DNA of 57,845 nt, taken from NCBI RefSeq assembly GCF_029893325.1, contig NZ_JARXWL010000020.1, forward strand, positions 1 through 57,845, read 5' to 3'. A program made the translations under genes and the position numbers. A model generated the notes under the pieces. The model worked only from the letters and a program-made list of their open reading frames with translations, searched no databases and was not told the DNA's origin. Source of the stretch: Enterococcus sp. PF1-24 (GTDB taxonomy: Bacteria > Bacillota > Bacilli > Lactobacillales > Enterococcaceae). Shown in pieces: positions 8,103 through 16,046 of the stretch. Every line of letters begins with the position of its first letter. The first letter of the stretch is position 1.

Positions 8103-8549
8103 TTAAAAGTCATCTTCGTCATCATCTGTATCTTCCATCAAGGAAATATGCCATAAATTAACACTATCATTACCTTGTTTGATGATTGCTTCAGCAGCCT
8201 CTGCTACGGCTGTCCCCAGAATTTGATGATTGATGGTTTCCAATAACATTGGTAGGTTGACGCCACCAATGACATAAACCGCTTCTTGTAATTCTTTTTC
8301 TAAATTACTAGCAACCAAAACTGATTGATTATAAGGGCTAGCGCTTAATAAATCTACTAAAACAATGATACCGTCACCTTGATTAACTTCTTGGATGGCA
8401 GCTTTAATTTTCTCCCCTAAAGCTTGCACATCATCCCCTTGATTTAGGTTGACAGTAGCGATGTTATTGGTTGCGCCAATAATCACTTCAGCTGAATCTT
8501 TAAAGCCATCACTTAACTTACCGTGGGTGGCAATTACAATCCCTAACAT
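8103..8549 (-). CDS. PTS mannose-family component IIA
   Basis: This cytoplasmic phosphocarrier takes phosphate from HPr and passes it to IIB. The N-terminus [16 protein letters not shown] carries the phosphorylated histidine (His9). The fold continues with [12 protein letters not shown] and a [10 protein letters not shown] stretch typical of the EIIA-Man family. The 148-residue length is typical, except for an acidic C-terminal tail [10 protein letters not shown] resembling the tail of the IIC encoded in the same operon. The specificity belongs to the sugar-acid operon, not necessarily to mannose. Confidence 0.92.
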   Translation of the reverse strand: MLGIVIATHGKLSDGFKDSAEVIIGATNNIATVNLNQGDDVQALGEKIKAAIQEVNQGDGIIVLVDLLSASPYNQSVLVASNLEKELQEAVYVIGGVNLPMLLETINHQILGTAVAEAAEAIIKQGNDSVNLWHISLMEDTDDDEDDF

Positions 8550-8570
8550 TACGTAAGCCTCCTCTGTTTT

Positions 8571-9449
8571 TTAATTGAATAAGGAAATTACTTTTTCTAA
8601 ATTTTCAAAGTTTAATGTTTTTTGTTTTAAATCAGCTTTTGTTAAATAAAAAGCTGGTTGTGAATCCGCCGTTTGTCTGCCACTGAAAATATAATTTATT
8701 TCTGATTGAGCAGCCACTTGCTGAACGCCTAAATTAGCTAATTGCTGCGGCTTAAAGTCATTGCCACTTACAGTTAAAGTAGCTTGGCTACCCACACTAT
8801 CCAAACAGAAGATTTTAGCTTGTTTTTTGCAAGAGCTTTTTAACACCGCTAAACCTTGCTCCCCATAACTACCTTCATCAATAAAAGCAAAAGCTGTCTT
8901 AGGATTTTGCTTGTCTTTGAGCAGCAATAATAAAGTTAGTATTGACGAAGTATTACGAATCAATGTTTGTCGATTTGATAAGCCTTGACTAACTTTTCCT
9001 AGTAAAAAGAAATAACCAGCAAACAAACCAATAAAGAGCCAAGTTGTAAAAGAACTTAAATCAAAAGCAGAAGAGACATTCTTCATATAGGCAAAAGTTC
9101 CTAATAATCCTAATAAAATCATTAAAATTGTCGTGGTTAAAATAAAAAGTAATGTCTTTTTCCCTTGCTCTTTTGAATTAAATAAATTGTAAGGACCAAA
9201 ATTTTTAGGTGGTGTATCATAATAAGTACAAATTATCCGATCAGCTTGTTCAATATTTCCCACATAAATGTTTCGAGAAGCAGTTTTCTTTTGCTCATTA
9301 AAAGCAATTACTTGAATATCATCACGGTATTCAAGAATATCTTTAATTATTGCTGAAAGAAAACGTTGTTTACTTTTATCACTTCTTCTGATGGCATAAA
9401 TATATTGGTAACGAAGCAGCCAATCATTAAATTTTTCACTTTTTTGCAT
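8571..9449 (-). CDS. Membrane protein with degenerate M28-peptidase-like domain
   Basis: A 292-residue protein lying between the IIB and IIA genes. Two hydrophobic segments at about residues 100-125 and 135-158 split a soluble domain. The soluble parts resemble an M28 (aminopeptidase Y-like) fold. IICTYYDTPP sits where the metal-binding HxD strand would be, RNTSSILTLLLLL replaces the DNxSG helix, and AFAFIDEGSYGEQGLAVL replaces the FxxxEExGLxGS block. Then comes IFCLDSVG. The expected metal ligands are mostly lost (His to Tyr, Asp to Arg), so peptidase activity is doubtful. The M28 link is my pattern reading, not a search result. The start at 9449 is chosen from AAGGTGG spacing. Confidence 0.6.
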   Translation of the reverse strand: MQKSEKFNDWLLRYQYIYAIRRSDKSKQRFLSAIIKDILEYRDDIQVIAFNEQKKTASRNIYVGNIEQADRIICTYYDTPPKNFGPYNLFNSKEQGKKTLLFILTTTILMILLGLLGTFAYMKNVSSAFDLSSFTTWLFIGLFAGYFFLLGKVSQGLSNRQTLIRNTSSILTLLLLLKDKQNPKTAFAFIDEGSYGEQGLAVLKSSCKKQAKIFCLDSVGSQATLTVSGNDFKPQQLANLGVQQVAAQSEINYIFSGRQTADSQPAFYLTKADLKQKTLNFENLEKVISLFN

Positions 9450-9473
9450 TTGCTTCACCACCTTATTTTTTAT

Positions 9474-9510
9474 AAGAGAATGGGAAGTTAAACTTTTTTC
9501 CCACTCTCTT
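9474..9510 (-). other. Intergenic stem-loop after IIB gene
   Basis: A stem of about 12-13 bp with one mismatch (AAGAGAATGGGAA with TTCCCACTCTCTT) and an A/T-rich loop, with no T-run. It probably tunes mRNA stability or partial termination between the IIB and M28-like genes. Confidence 0.5.
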
Positions 9511-9533
9511 AACTTACAAAATTCTTTTAATTT

Positions 9534-10040
9534 TTATAAATCAAATTGTTTTAAAATATCTTTTAAGTTTGATTTAGGAGCTGATGGTGTTGCTTGGAAA
9601 TAAATATCTTCAACTCCATAGTTTTCATTTAAATCTTTTAATTTTTCAGCATCATTTTTGTTTAAATAAACAGATTTAGTCACTAAAATATCTTTTTCTG
9701 GATCTTTTTGGGCAATTCCACCAATGTTTAATTCTTTCATCGGAACGCCATGCTTCACTAAATCATAGATGACACTGACTGTTTTAGCGATTAAAATACA
9801 GCTATAATCTTTAAATTGATATTCATCCCAATAAAAAGCTGCTTTTTCAGGAGTAATTACGATTGTTTTTTGACCTGTACGGCCACCGGCACTTTTATAC
9901 AATTCACGCATAAATTTATCTTTAGCTACCACATCATCAACAACAAAAATTGAATTTACACCATTTTTTTGTGATAAAGTTACCATTACTTGTCCGTGAA
10001 TTAAACGTTCATCCACACGAGCTAAATTTACTTCGCCCAT
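9534..10040 (-). CDS. PTS mannose/fructose/sorbose-family component IIB
   Basis: Cytoplasmic IIB subunit that receives phosphate from IIA and transfers it to the incoming sugar. The N-terminal VNLARVDERLIHGQVMVT contains the phosphorylated histidine of the DxRLIHGQ motif. KSAGGRTGQKTIVITPE lies near residue 60. The 168-residue length is typical. ATG at 10040 is preferred to the upstream GTG because AGGAAG lies about eight bases before it. It follows the IID gene by 55 bp. Confidence 0.93.
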   Translation of the reverse strand: MGEVNLARVDERLIHGQVMVTLSQKNGVNSIFVVDDVVAKDKFMRELYKSAGGRTGQKTIVITPEKAAFYWDEYQFKDYSCILIAKTVSVIYDLVKHGVPMKELNIGGIAQKDPEKDILVTKSVYLNKNDAEKLKDLNENYGVEDIYFQATPSAPKSNLKDILKQFDL

Positions 10041-10095
10041 TAAAATCACTTCCTTTTCATCTATTAAGTGTTTCTTTTTATAGTGTTATTGCTAA

Positions 10096-10953
10096 TTATA
10101 AAATACCAATTCCGGCTAATACAATTAAAATTCCAGTTAAGCCTAATAATGCTTGTGTTACTTTTAAACCTTTTTTCGTAAAGAACAGATAAACACCCAT
10201 TACAACCGCTAATGGCAATATTCCTGGGATAATTTTATCCAGCAATTCTTGCAGCACAAATTCTTTACCAGAAATGTCAAAAGAGAGACTTGAACTAACT
10301 TTTACATAATTTCCAGCTAACACACCCATCATAAACAGCCCTAATACTGACAATGTTTCAATCGCTGTTTGTACACCAGCACTTTGCATTAAACCAGTAG
10401 CATTTCGCCCCATCGCAAAAGATTGTCTTGCAAAGAATAAACCTAGAGCTAATTGATATAAAGCGAAACATACAAATGGGAACAAAGCTCCTAAAGCACT
10501 ACCTTCTTGCGCCCACGGCACAGCCATAGCGATAAAAATGTATTGAACTGTCCCTGAATCAATCGCATCGCCAATTCCTGCTAAAGCCCCCATTAAACCA
10601 GCTTTAGTATTGTACATTAAATCATCTTGCATTAAAATTTCTTTGCCTTCGTACTCTTCTTCAGCCCGTTGCTGTTCCATTGAAGACATTAAACCAGTAA
10701 TAACACCACCACCCCAGCTAAGCTGAGTATTAAAGAATAATAATTGGCGTTTGTAAGCTGCTTTTAAAGCTGTATCGTCTTTATATAGTTTTCTTAAAAG
10801 TGGCGCCATTGCATAAAGCAACGATGGCGCAATATAGCGCTCAAATGAATGGGGAATCTCATTGGCAAAATGCCATCTAAGATACGCTTTAGTAATATCT
10901 TTTTTAGTTATTTCTTCTGGCGCTAAATTTGTATTTTTTACTTCCTCTGTCAT
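10096..10953 (-). CDS. PTS mannose/fructose/sorbose-family component IID
   Basis: Membrane subunit that forms the sugar channel with IIC. The 285-residue protein opens with ITKKDITKAYLRWHFANEIP and has the SWGGGVITGLMSSMEQQRAEE block and GLMGALAGIGDAID, all typical of the EIID-Man family. One or more hydrophobic segments lie at the C-terminus. The start at 10953 follows CGGAGG at proper spacing; an upstream in-frame methionine at 10986 lacks a site. Confidence 0.93.
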   Translation of the reverse strand: MTEEVKNTNLAPEEITKKDITKAYLRWHFANEIPHSFERYIAPSLLYAMAPLLRKLYKDDTALKAAYKRQLLFFNTQLSWGGGVITGLMSSMEQQRAEEEYEGKEILMQDDLMYNTKAGLMGALAGIGDAIDSGTVQYIFIAMAVPWAQEGSALGALFPFVCFALYQLALGLFFARQSFAMGRNATGLMQSAGVQTAIETLSVLGLFMMGVLAGNYVKVSSSLSFDISGKEFVLQELLDKIIPGILPLAVVMGVYLFFTKKGLKVTQALLGLTGILIVLAGIGIL

Positions 10954-11053
10954 TTTATTCCCTCCGTTTTGAAAAGCTAGCAACACTTTTTAAAGTGTGC
11001 TTCAAGCTAGATTGGTTTTGTCTGTTTGAATCATCGGCAAGCCAATCGCTATT

Positions 11054-11899
11054 TTAAAAGCCGTCATCATAATCATCGTCATCATCAAAGTCAACGCTGC
11101 TATGACCGCTATCAGCAGCTGGTGCTGGTGCTGGTGCAGCTTTGCCTTTTTGAGATTGCACAAAAATTAACGCGATTAAAACGCCAAAGATTGCATAAGT
11201 AACCATGGTAATTTCTAATGATTTGAAAACCACACTCATAAAATAAGCAAGGAAGAAGAAAACCATATAATCTTTACGACCAATAACATAAACAGTAGTA
11301 GCAATCCCGATAGCAGCTAAGCCACCACCTACAACATCTAAAATATGCAAGACAACAGTTCCTTCAAGAGCAGTAATGACATCCGCAATAATTGGTGCGC
11401 CATAATAAAGTGCGATAAAAACTAATGGCACGAATAAAACAAATGAAGCAATTGTTGGGTATAGAATAATTGAACGATTAATTGCTTTAGCATTTAAATC
11501 CTCAACTGCTTTATCCGTATATTTTCCTAAAAATGTGTTTAAGAAGAAACGGAATTGATATAAATAGCTTCCTAATAAACCAACTGGTACGGCAACAGCA
11601 ATCGCTGCTTCTGGTGTTAAATCACCAATTAAAGCTACTGGAACTGCAATCGCTGCAGCAACAGCTGGTTCTGCTGGCATTGAGCCACCAGGTGAGAAAA
11701 CACCCATGTAAATCAATTGCAGTGACGCTGTTACAATCATTGCTTGAGGGACATTCCCCATAATAATTCCACAAACCAAACCTGTCATTAACGGTGAAAA
11801 ACGTAAAGTTAATGTTGCGCCTCCACCTAACCAACGTGACATTACCGCTGCAACCCATAAAGCGATTAATAAACTTTGTACTACAGTTAAAGTATCCAT
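11054..11899 (-). CDS. PTS mannose/fructose/sorbose-family component IIC
   Basis: A polytopic membrane permease subunit of 281 residues with about eight hydrophobic segments. The family segment GLVCGIIMGNVPQAMIVTAS is followed by LIYMGVFSPGGSMPAEPAVA, which lines the substrate site. Unusual is a low-complexity C-terminus: an alanine/proline linker (about residues 254-264), then SSVDFDDDDDYDDGF. The partner IIA also ends in an Asp-rich tail. It follows the dehydrogenase pair and precedes IID. Confidence 0.92.
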   Translation of the reverse strand: MDTLTVVQSLLIALWVAAVMSRWLGGGATLTLRFSPLMTGLVCGIIMGNVPQAMIVTASLQLIYMGVFSPGGSMPAEPAVAAAIAVPVALIGDLTPEAAIAVAVPVGLLGSYLYQFRFFLNTFLGKYTDKAVEDLNAKAINRSIILYPTIASFVLFVPLVFIALYYGAPIIADVITALEGTVVLHILDVVGGGLAAIGIATTVYVIGRKDYMVFFFLAYFMSVVFKSLEITMVTYAIFGVLIALIFVQSQKGKAAPAPAPAADSGHSSVDFDDDDDYDDGF

Positions 11900-11979
11900 A
11901 AAATTCTCCTATTTCCTTTCAAAATAATAATTTTTTTCACTACATAAAGCATAGTGTTTAAATAACCTAATTAAATGTT

Positions 11980-13089
11980 TTAAAAGTTTTTCTCAGCAAT
12001 ATAATCTTCTAGCTTATAAATTGAATCCCGCAATAATTCTTTGGTAATCGGAATCGGAATTAAGTGAACTTTTTCCTTAGAGTCAATAAATTCCACTAAG
12101 CTTTCAATTACTGCTTCATCTTCAGGAAACATCCCCATTTGATGAAGAGATACTGGTAAATTTAATTCTTTATACATTGGTAGTAATTCGTCAATCATCT
12201 GCCACTGATTTTCAATGGCTAATTGATAGAAAATACCGTAAGCAACTTTTTCTCCATGAAGATAATCATGACTTTTAGGAATATATTTACTCATAGCATC
12301 GTGCATCGCATGAGCCGCAGCATTGCGGGCATATTTGTCGCCTAAACCCCCAACCATTCCAGCTACTGCAAAAACAATTTCTGATAAGTGAACAAAAGCT
12401 TCGGTTACTTCACCTTTTTTCATATCAACAATTGCTTGGTTAGCATCTTGCATAATCGCTTCTTTACATAATTGTGCTGTATAACCAGCTACTTTTAAAA
12501 ATGGTTCATTAATTAAATGGTCTTGTGCCAAAATCGCAACTGATTCATACCATTTAGCAATTGTATCAGCTAAACCAGCGATAAAATATTCAACAGGTGA
12601 ATCAATCACTAGTTCAGGATCGGTAATGAAAAAGGCCGCTTGTCGTAAAAAGTGCTCTGACTTGCCTTCTGATTCACCACTTTCCTTATACATAACTGAT
12701 AAAGGTGTCCATGGGGCACAGTTACTTGCTAACGTCGGAATCACACCAAAATCAATATTTAACGTATGAGCAGCATAGCCAACTAAATCAGCTAATTTCC
12801 CACCACCGACGCCAATAATGAAATCGATATTATTTTCTTTAACTGCCTTAGCAATTAAATCGGCACCGTAATAACTACATTCGCCAGTATATTGATGGTA
12901 ACTAAAATTGTAATTGCTATCTTCCAGAAAATGCATTTTCGGTTTGGCTTTTTCCCATGAAACAGTGCCGTGAACAATTAAAATATTTTTAGCAACAAAT
13001 TCAGTTAAGACTGTTGGCACAAAATCAATTGCTCCAACATGATAGCGATAAAAACCTGGTCCAACCTTGACTTTTAAATCATCTAACAT
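11980..13089 (-). CDS. Iron-containing alcohol dehydrogenase / glycerol dehydrogenase-like oxidoreductase
   Basis: A 369-residue protein of the group III metal-dependent dehydrogenase fold. The nucleotide-binding GVGGGKLADL (about residues 93-102) is clear, and IPTLASNCAPWTPLSVMY follows. Metal-binding histidines are likely those in AAHAMHDAM and SHDYLHGEKVAYG. The nearest functional relatives are glycerol dehydrogenase and the hydroxycarboxylate dehydrogenase (YbdH/HcxA) group. It overlaps the upstream dehydrogenase gene by one base (TAATG), so the two are translationally coupled. It probably oxidises or reduces a hydroxy group on the sugar acid; the substrate is unknown. Confidence 0.82.
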   Translation of the reverse strand: MLDDLKVKVGPGFYRYHVGAIDFVPTVLTEFVAKNILIVHGTVSWEKAKPKMHFLEDSNYNFSYHQYTGECSYYGADLIAKAVKENNIDFIIGVGGGKLADLVGYAAHTLNIDFGVIPTLASNCAPWTPLSVMYKESGESEGKSEHFLRQAAFFITDPELVIDSPVEYFIAGLADTIAKWYESVAILAQDHLINEPFLKVAGYTAQLCKEAIMQDANQAIVDMKKGEVTEAFVHLSEIVFAVAGMVGGLGDKYARNAAAHAMHDAMSKYIPKSHDYLHGEKVAYGIFYQLAIENQWQMIDELLPMYKELNLPVSLHQMGMFPEDEAVIESLVEFIDSKEKVHLIPIPITKELLRDSIYKLEDYIAEKNF

Positions 13090-14105
13090 TATTTTTCATC
13101 CTTTCCTACCTTAAGATATTTACTATATTCTTGAACTGCTCTAACAGGTAGTTCCCCTTTTACAATTGCTTCAACATCTCTTACGCATTTTTCGCCCATT
13201 TCCTCTAAACACTCTCGAGTATAAGCTGAAGTGTGAGGGGTCATCACAACATTTTCAAAAGCTAAATAAGGATGATCTTTTCTGCCAGGCTCTTCTTCTA
13301 AAACATCGGTAGCAAAGCCCGCAATTTTTCCTGACTGTAAGCCAGCGATGATTGCTTCTTCATCTACCAGCGCACCACGAGCACTGTTGGAAATGTAAAC
13401 ATGATCCTTCATAGCGGCGATTTCTTTGTGAGAAATCATATGATAATTTTCTGCGGTTAAGTTAGCACATAAACAAATAATATCGGCTGAAGCTAATAAC
13501 TCAGCAAATTCGACTTTTTTAGCTCCGAAACTTTGTAAATACATTTCAGATTTATAAGGATCATAAGCTAAAACATTACATCGAAAACCATTTCTTAACG
13601 CTTCTACCACACCGCTACCGGTATTACCTACACCAATCACACCAACGGTTTTATTAAATAAAGCTCGCCCGACAAATTCAGCGCGATCTTCCCAACGATC
13701 TGATTTCACCCGATTGTTTGATTCTACCGTACGTCGCAAGATTGCTAATAAATTAGTAATATTATTTTCAGCTACCGCATCTCTTTCAACTAACGCCGGA
13801 ATAATCGTCACAATCGTATCATGCTTTTTAGCAGCTGCTAAATCAATATTGTTATAACCAATGCCATGACGACTAATTAAAATAAGTTCATCTTTATGAT
13901 CAAAAAATTCCTGAGTAAAAAATGGCGTAACACTGGCAATCACGATATTATAACCAGCAAGTTCAGCAGCTAATTCTTTACCACCAATTTCGCTATCAAC
14001 TGTTACATGCTTAATTGTTCCGATTTTTTCTAAACGCTTTAAATGCTCTGGAAATATTTTTCCGAAACTGCTGGAATTTACAATGGCAATATTATATTTT
14101 GACAT
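13089..14105 (-). CDS. D-isomer-specific 2-hydroxyacid dehydrogenase
   Basis: An NAD(P)-dependent oxidoreductase of 338 residues. The dinucleotide-binding loop is GVIGVGNTGSGVVEAL (about 160-175). The catalytic triad is seen as Arg in NSARGALVDEEA, Glu in VLEEEPG and His in TPHTSAYTRE. It is the first gene of the sugar-acid operon, behind a cre-like site. In this setting it would interconvert a 2-keto and 2-hydroxy sugar acid, as do 2-ketogluconate reductases, but the stereochemistry cannot be deduced. Confidence 0.88.
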   Translation of the reverse strand: MSKYNIAIVNSSSFGKIFPEHLKRLEKIGTIKHVTVDSEIGGKELAAELAGYNIVIASVTPFFTQEFFDHKDELILISRHGIGYNNIDLAAAKKHDTIVTIIPALVERDAVAENNITNLLAILRRTVESNNRVKSDRWEDRAEFVGRALFNKTVGVIGVGNTGSGVVEALRNGFRCNVLAYDPYKSEMYLQSFGAKKVEFAELLASADIICLCANLTAENYHMISHKEIAAMKDHVYISNSARGALVDEEAIIAGLQSGKIAGFATDVLEEEPGRKDHPYLAFENVVMTPHTSAYTRECLEEMGEKCVRDVEAIVKGELPVRAVQEYSKYLKVGKDEK

Positions 14106-14158
14106 TTCACAAAACTCCTTTTCTTCTTCTGAGAAAAAATTAAATTTTTTAAAATTAT

Positions 14159-14173
14159 CGAATACGCTTTCAA
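14159..14173 (-). promoter_or_regulatory. Catabolite-responsive element (cre)-like site
   Basis: Minus-strand TTGAAAGCGTATTCG agrees with the CcpA consensus WTGNAANCGNWNNCW at every fixed position but the last. It lies 54 bases upstream of the first operon gene, the right place for CcpA repression of a secondary carbon source. Confidence 0.6.
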
Positions 14174-14410
14174 TCTAGTGAGATAAAATAGTCTTCTTCT
14201 CCCCTCTTTTAGCGTTTCTAAATTAAATTGAAATTAAACCGCCCCATCTCTATCAGAATACAGTCAAGATAATTCAGCGAACTCCTCGAGTATAAAAAGC
14301 TAACGTCAACTAAATTATTTTTTTACTTTCTAAAATGTATTCGTTTTCTTTATAACTCCATTATACAAAAAATATTTTTTTGTAAATAGAAAATAAAAAA
14401 ATATTTTTTG

Positions 14411-14439
14411 TTGAATATTTTTATAGAGCATAGTATATT
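14411..14439 (+). promoter_or_regulatory. Promoter of the RpiR-family regulator
   Basis: TTGAAT (14411-14416), a 17-bp spacer and TATATT (14434-14439), about 60 bases before the start codon. Confidence 0.6.
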
Positions 14440-14501
14440 TAATAAATAGAATAATTATTACAGAAAGCTTTACTTTAATATCTCAACTAGGAGTGACCAC
14501 C

Positions 14502-15356
14502 ATGGAAGTATCAATTCGTTTAAAAATAAAAACGATGTATAACGATTTTAGTCCTAAAGAACAAGCGATTGCTGATTATATTTTAGAAAATCCTGAAAAA
14601 ATCAGCCACAGCTCGATTAGCGACTTAGCCACAGAATTAGGAATTGCCGATTCTACCCTCTTTCAATTTACCAAAAAGCTAGGTTATAACGGCTTCAAGG
14701 ACTTTAAAATGACGATGTTAGTTCAAGGAGAAGATTTTTCAGGAATTACTGCTCATGAAAATATTCAAAACGATGATACCGAATTAACAATGGCACAAAA
14801 AGTTTTCGACTCTAGCATCTCAGCTTTACAAGATACTAAAAAATTGTTGCGGCAAGAAGATTTAAAAACTGCGGCCGATTTAATCAATCAATCTAATCGT
14901 TTAATTTTCTTTGGGGTAGGTGGTTCTGAAATAGTCGCTACCGACGCTTATCAAAAATTCTTACGCTCCCCTATTTCCGTTGTACATAGCACTGACTACC
15001 ATATTCAATTAATGGAAGCTTCCTTATTGACTGAAAATGATTGTGCCATTGTTATTTCTCATAGTGGTAGATCTAAAGAAGCCATTATTTTAGCAGAAGT
15101 CGCTAAAGAAGTCGGCGCTAAAATTATCGTACTAACTAGTCACTCTCATTCGCCATTAGCAAAACTTGGTGATGTCGTCTTAATTTCGATTTCAGAAGAA
15201 ACAGCCTTTCGTTCAGAAGCATTAGCTTCCAGAATTTCACAATTAAGCATCTTAGATTCATTATTAGTGATTTTGATGTTTAATAATCATGAAGAAGCAC
15301 AAACTTCTATATCTAAAGTCCGCCATGTAATTAGCTCCATCAAGGAAAATTCATAA
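14502..15356 (+). CDS. RpiR-family sugar-phosphate-responsive transcription regulator
   Basis: A 284-residue regulator. The N-terminal helix-turn-helix domain (about 1-77) contains KEQAIADYILENP and ADSTLFQFTKKLGYNGFKDF. The C-terminal SIS domain (about 115-250) includes RLIFFGVGGSE and CAIVISHSGRSKEAIILA, which bind phosphosugars. ATG at 14502 follows AGGAG by about eight bases; an earlier GTG at 14493 overlaps that site. It is divergent from the catabolic operon, so it most likely senses a phosphorylated pathway intermediate and controls that operon. Confidence 0.9.
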   Translation: MEVSIRLKIKTMYNDFSPKEQAIADYILENPEKISHSSISDLATELGIADSTLFQFTKKLGYNGFKDFKMTMLVQGEDFSGITAHENIQNDDTELTMAQKVFDSSISALQDTKKLLRQEDLKTAADLINQSNRLIFFGVGGSEIVATDAYQKFLRSPISVVHSTDYHIQLMEASLLTENDCAIVISHSGRSKEAIILAEVAKEVGAKIIVLTSHSHSPLAKLGDVVLISISEETAFRSEALASRISQLSILDSLLVILMFNNHEEAQTSISKVRHVISSIKENS

Positions 15357-15378
15357 TTTTTTTATCTACCTAGACAGC

Positions 15379-15413
15379 AAAAAAGCAGTTAAGTCCTTCA
15401 GCTTAACTGCTTT
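15379..15413. terminator. Bidirectional terminator between rpiR-type gene and fur
   Basis: A 12-bp perfect stem (15382-15393 with 15402-15413). On the minus strand it is followed by a T-run, serving fur. On the plus strand it sits 25 bases after the regulator stop. Confidence 0.85.
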
Positions 15414-15430
15414 CAATTTAATTATTTCAA

Positions 15431-15886
15431 CTATTCAGTTGCTTTTGCTTGGCAAACTTTACAAACACCGTGAAAAGTTAAACGATGATCTTTAACTAAA
15501 AAGTGATAGTTATCTTCAATAATTTGTTCAACACTACCTAACAAATCTTCTTCCACTTCTTCAATACTCCCACATTCTAAACATAATAAATGATGATGAA
15601 AATGTTGGGCGCCCTCTTTACGTAAATCATAGCGAGCTAAGCCATCATTAAAGCTAACTTTATCGACAATTTTTAAATCTGTTAAAATTTCTAAAGTTCG
15701 ATAAACTGTAGCTAAACCAATTTCTGGGCTTTTTTTCTTCACTAAAAAATAAACTTCTTCAGCCGAAAGATGATCTTTTTCGTTTTCTAATAAAACCAAT
15801 AAGGTTGCTTCCCGCTGCGGCGTTAACTTCAAGCCAGACTCGCGTAAATGTTTTTTAGTTTTTTGTAAAGCTAATGAGGTATCCAT
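15431..15886 (-). CDS. fur: Fur-family metalloregulator, probably Fur
   Basis: An iron-responsive repressor type of 151 residues. The DNA-binding half has LKLTPQREATLLVLLENE and SPEIGLATVYRTLEIL. The metal-binding half has AQHFHHHLLCLECG, then HRLTFHGVCKVCQ, giving two CxxC zinc pairs. The text is closest to Bacillus Fur (KLTPQREAT, SPEIGLATVYRTLE, DLRKEGA) rather than PerR or Zur, but the three cannot be fully separated by eye. The AT-rich upstream region (15890-15930) has TAATTATTATAATTA-like dyads that could be an autoregulatory box. Confidence 0.85.
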   Translation of the reverse strand: MDTSLALQKTKKHLRESGLKLTPQREATLLVLLENEKDHLSAEEVYFLVKKKSPEIGLATVYRTLEILTDLKIVDKVSFNDGLARYDLRKEGAQHFHHHLLCLECGSIEEVEEDLLGSVEQIIEDNYHFLVKDHRLTFHGVCKVCQAKATE

Positions 15887-16046
15887 TTCATATCCTCCGA
15901 TTAATTATAATAATTCTAAAATAGAATATTCTTCTTCACTAACAAATTAAAACAATTATAAAATACTTTAACAAAAAATTCAAGTTATTCTCAATTAGAA
16001 AAACAACTTGTGTTATTACGCCTAGTTATTTTAATTAGAAAATATG

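Larger units (their letters stand above)
14106..14501. promoter_or_regulatory. Divergent control region between the catabolic operon and rpiR-type gene
   Basis: About 395 bp of AT-rich DNA without a gene separates the operon (minus) and its presumed regulator (plus). It holds the cre-like site at 14159-14173 and the regulator promoter at 14411-14439. A TTGAC sequence at several points on the minus strand could serve the operon, but I could not choose one promoter. Confidence 0.5.

Noticed and set aside
11533-11858. Extra genes inside the PTS IIC region
   Set aside because: These open frames lie out of frame or antisense within the clear IIC gene and have no family features.
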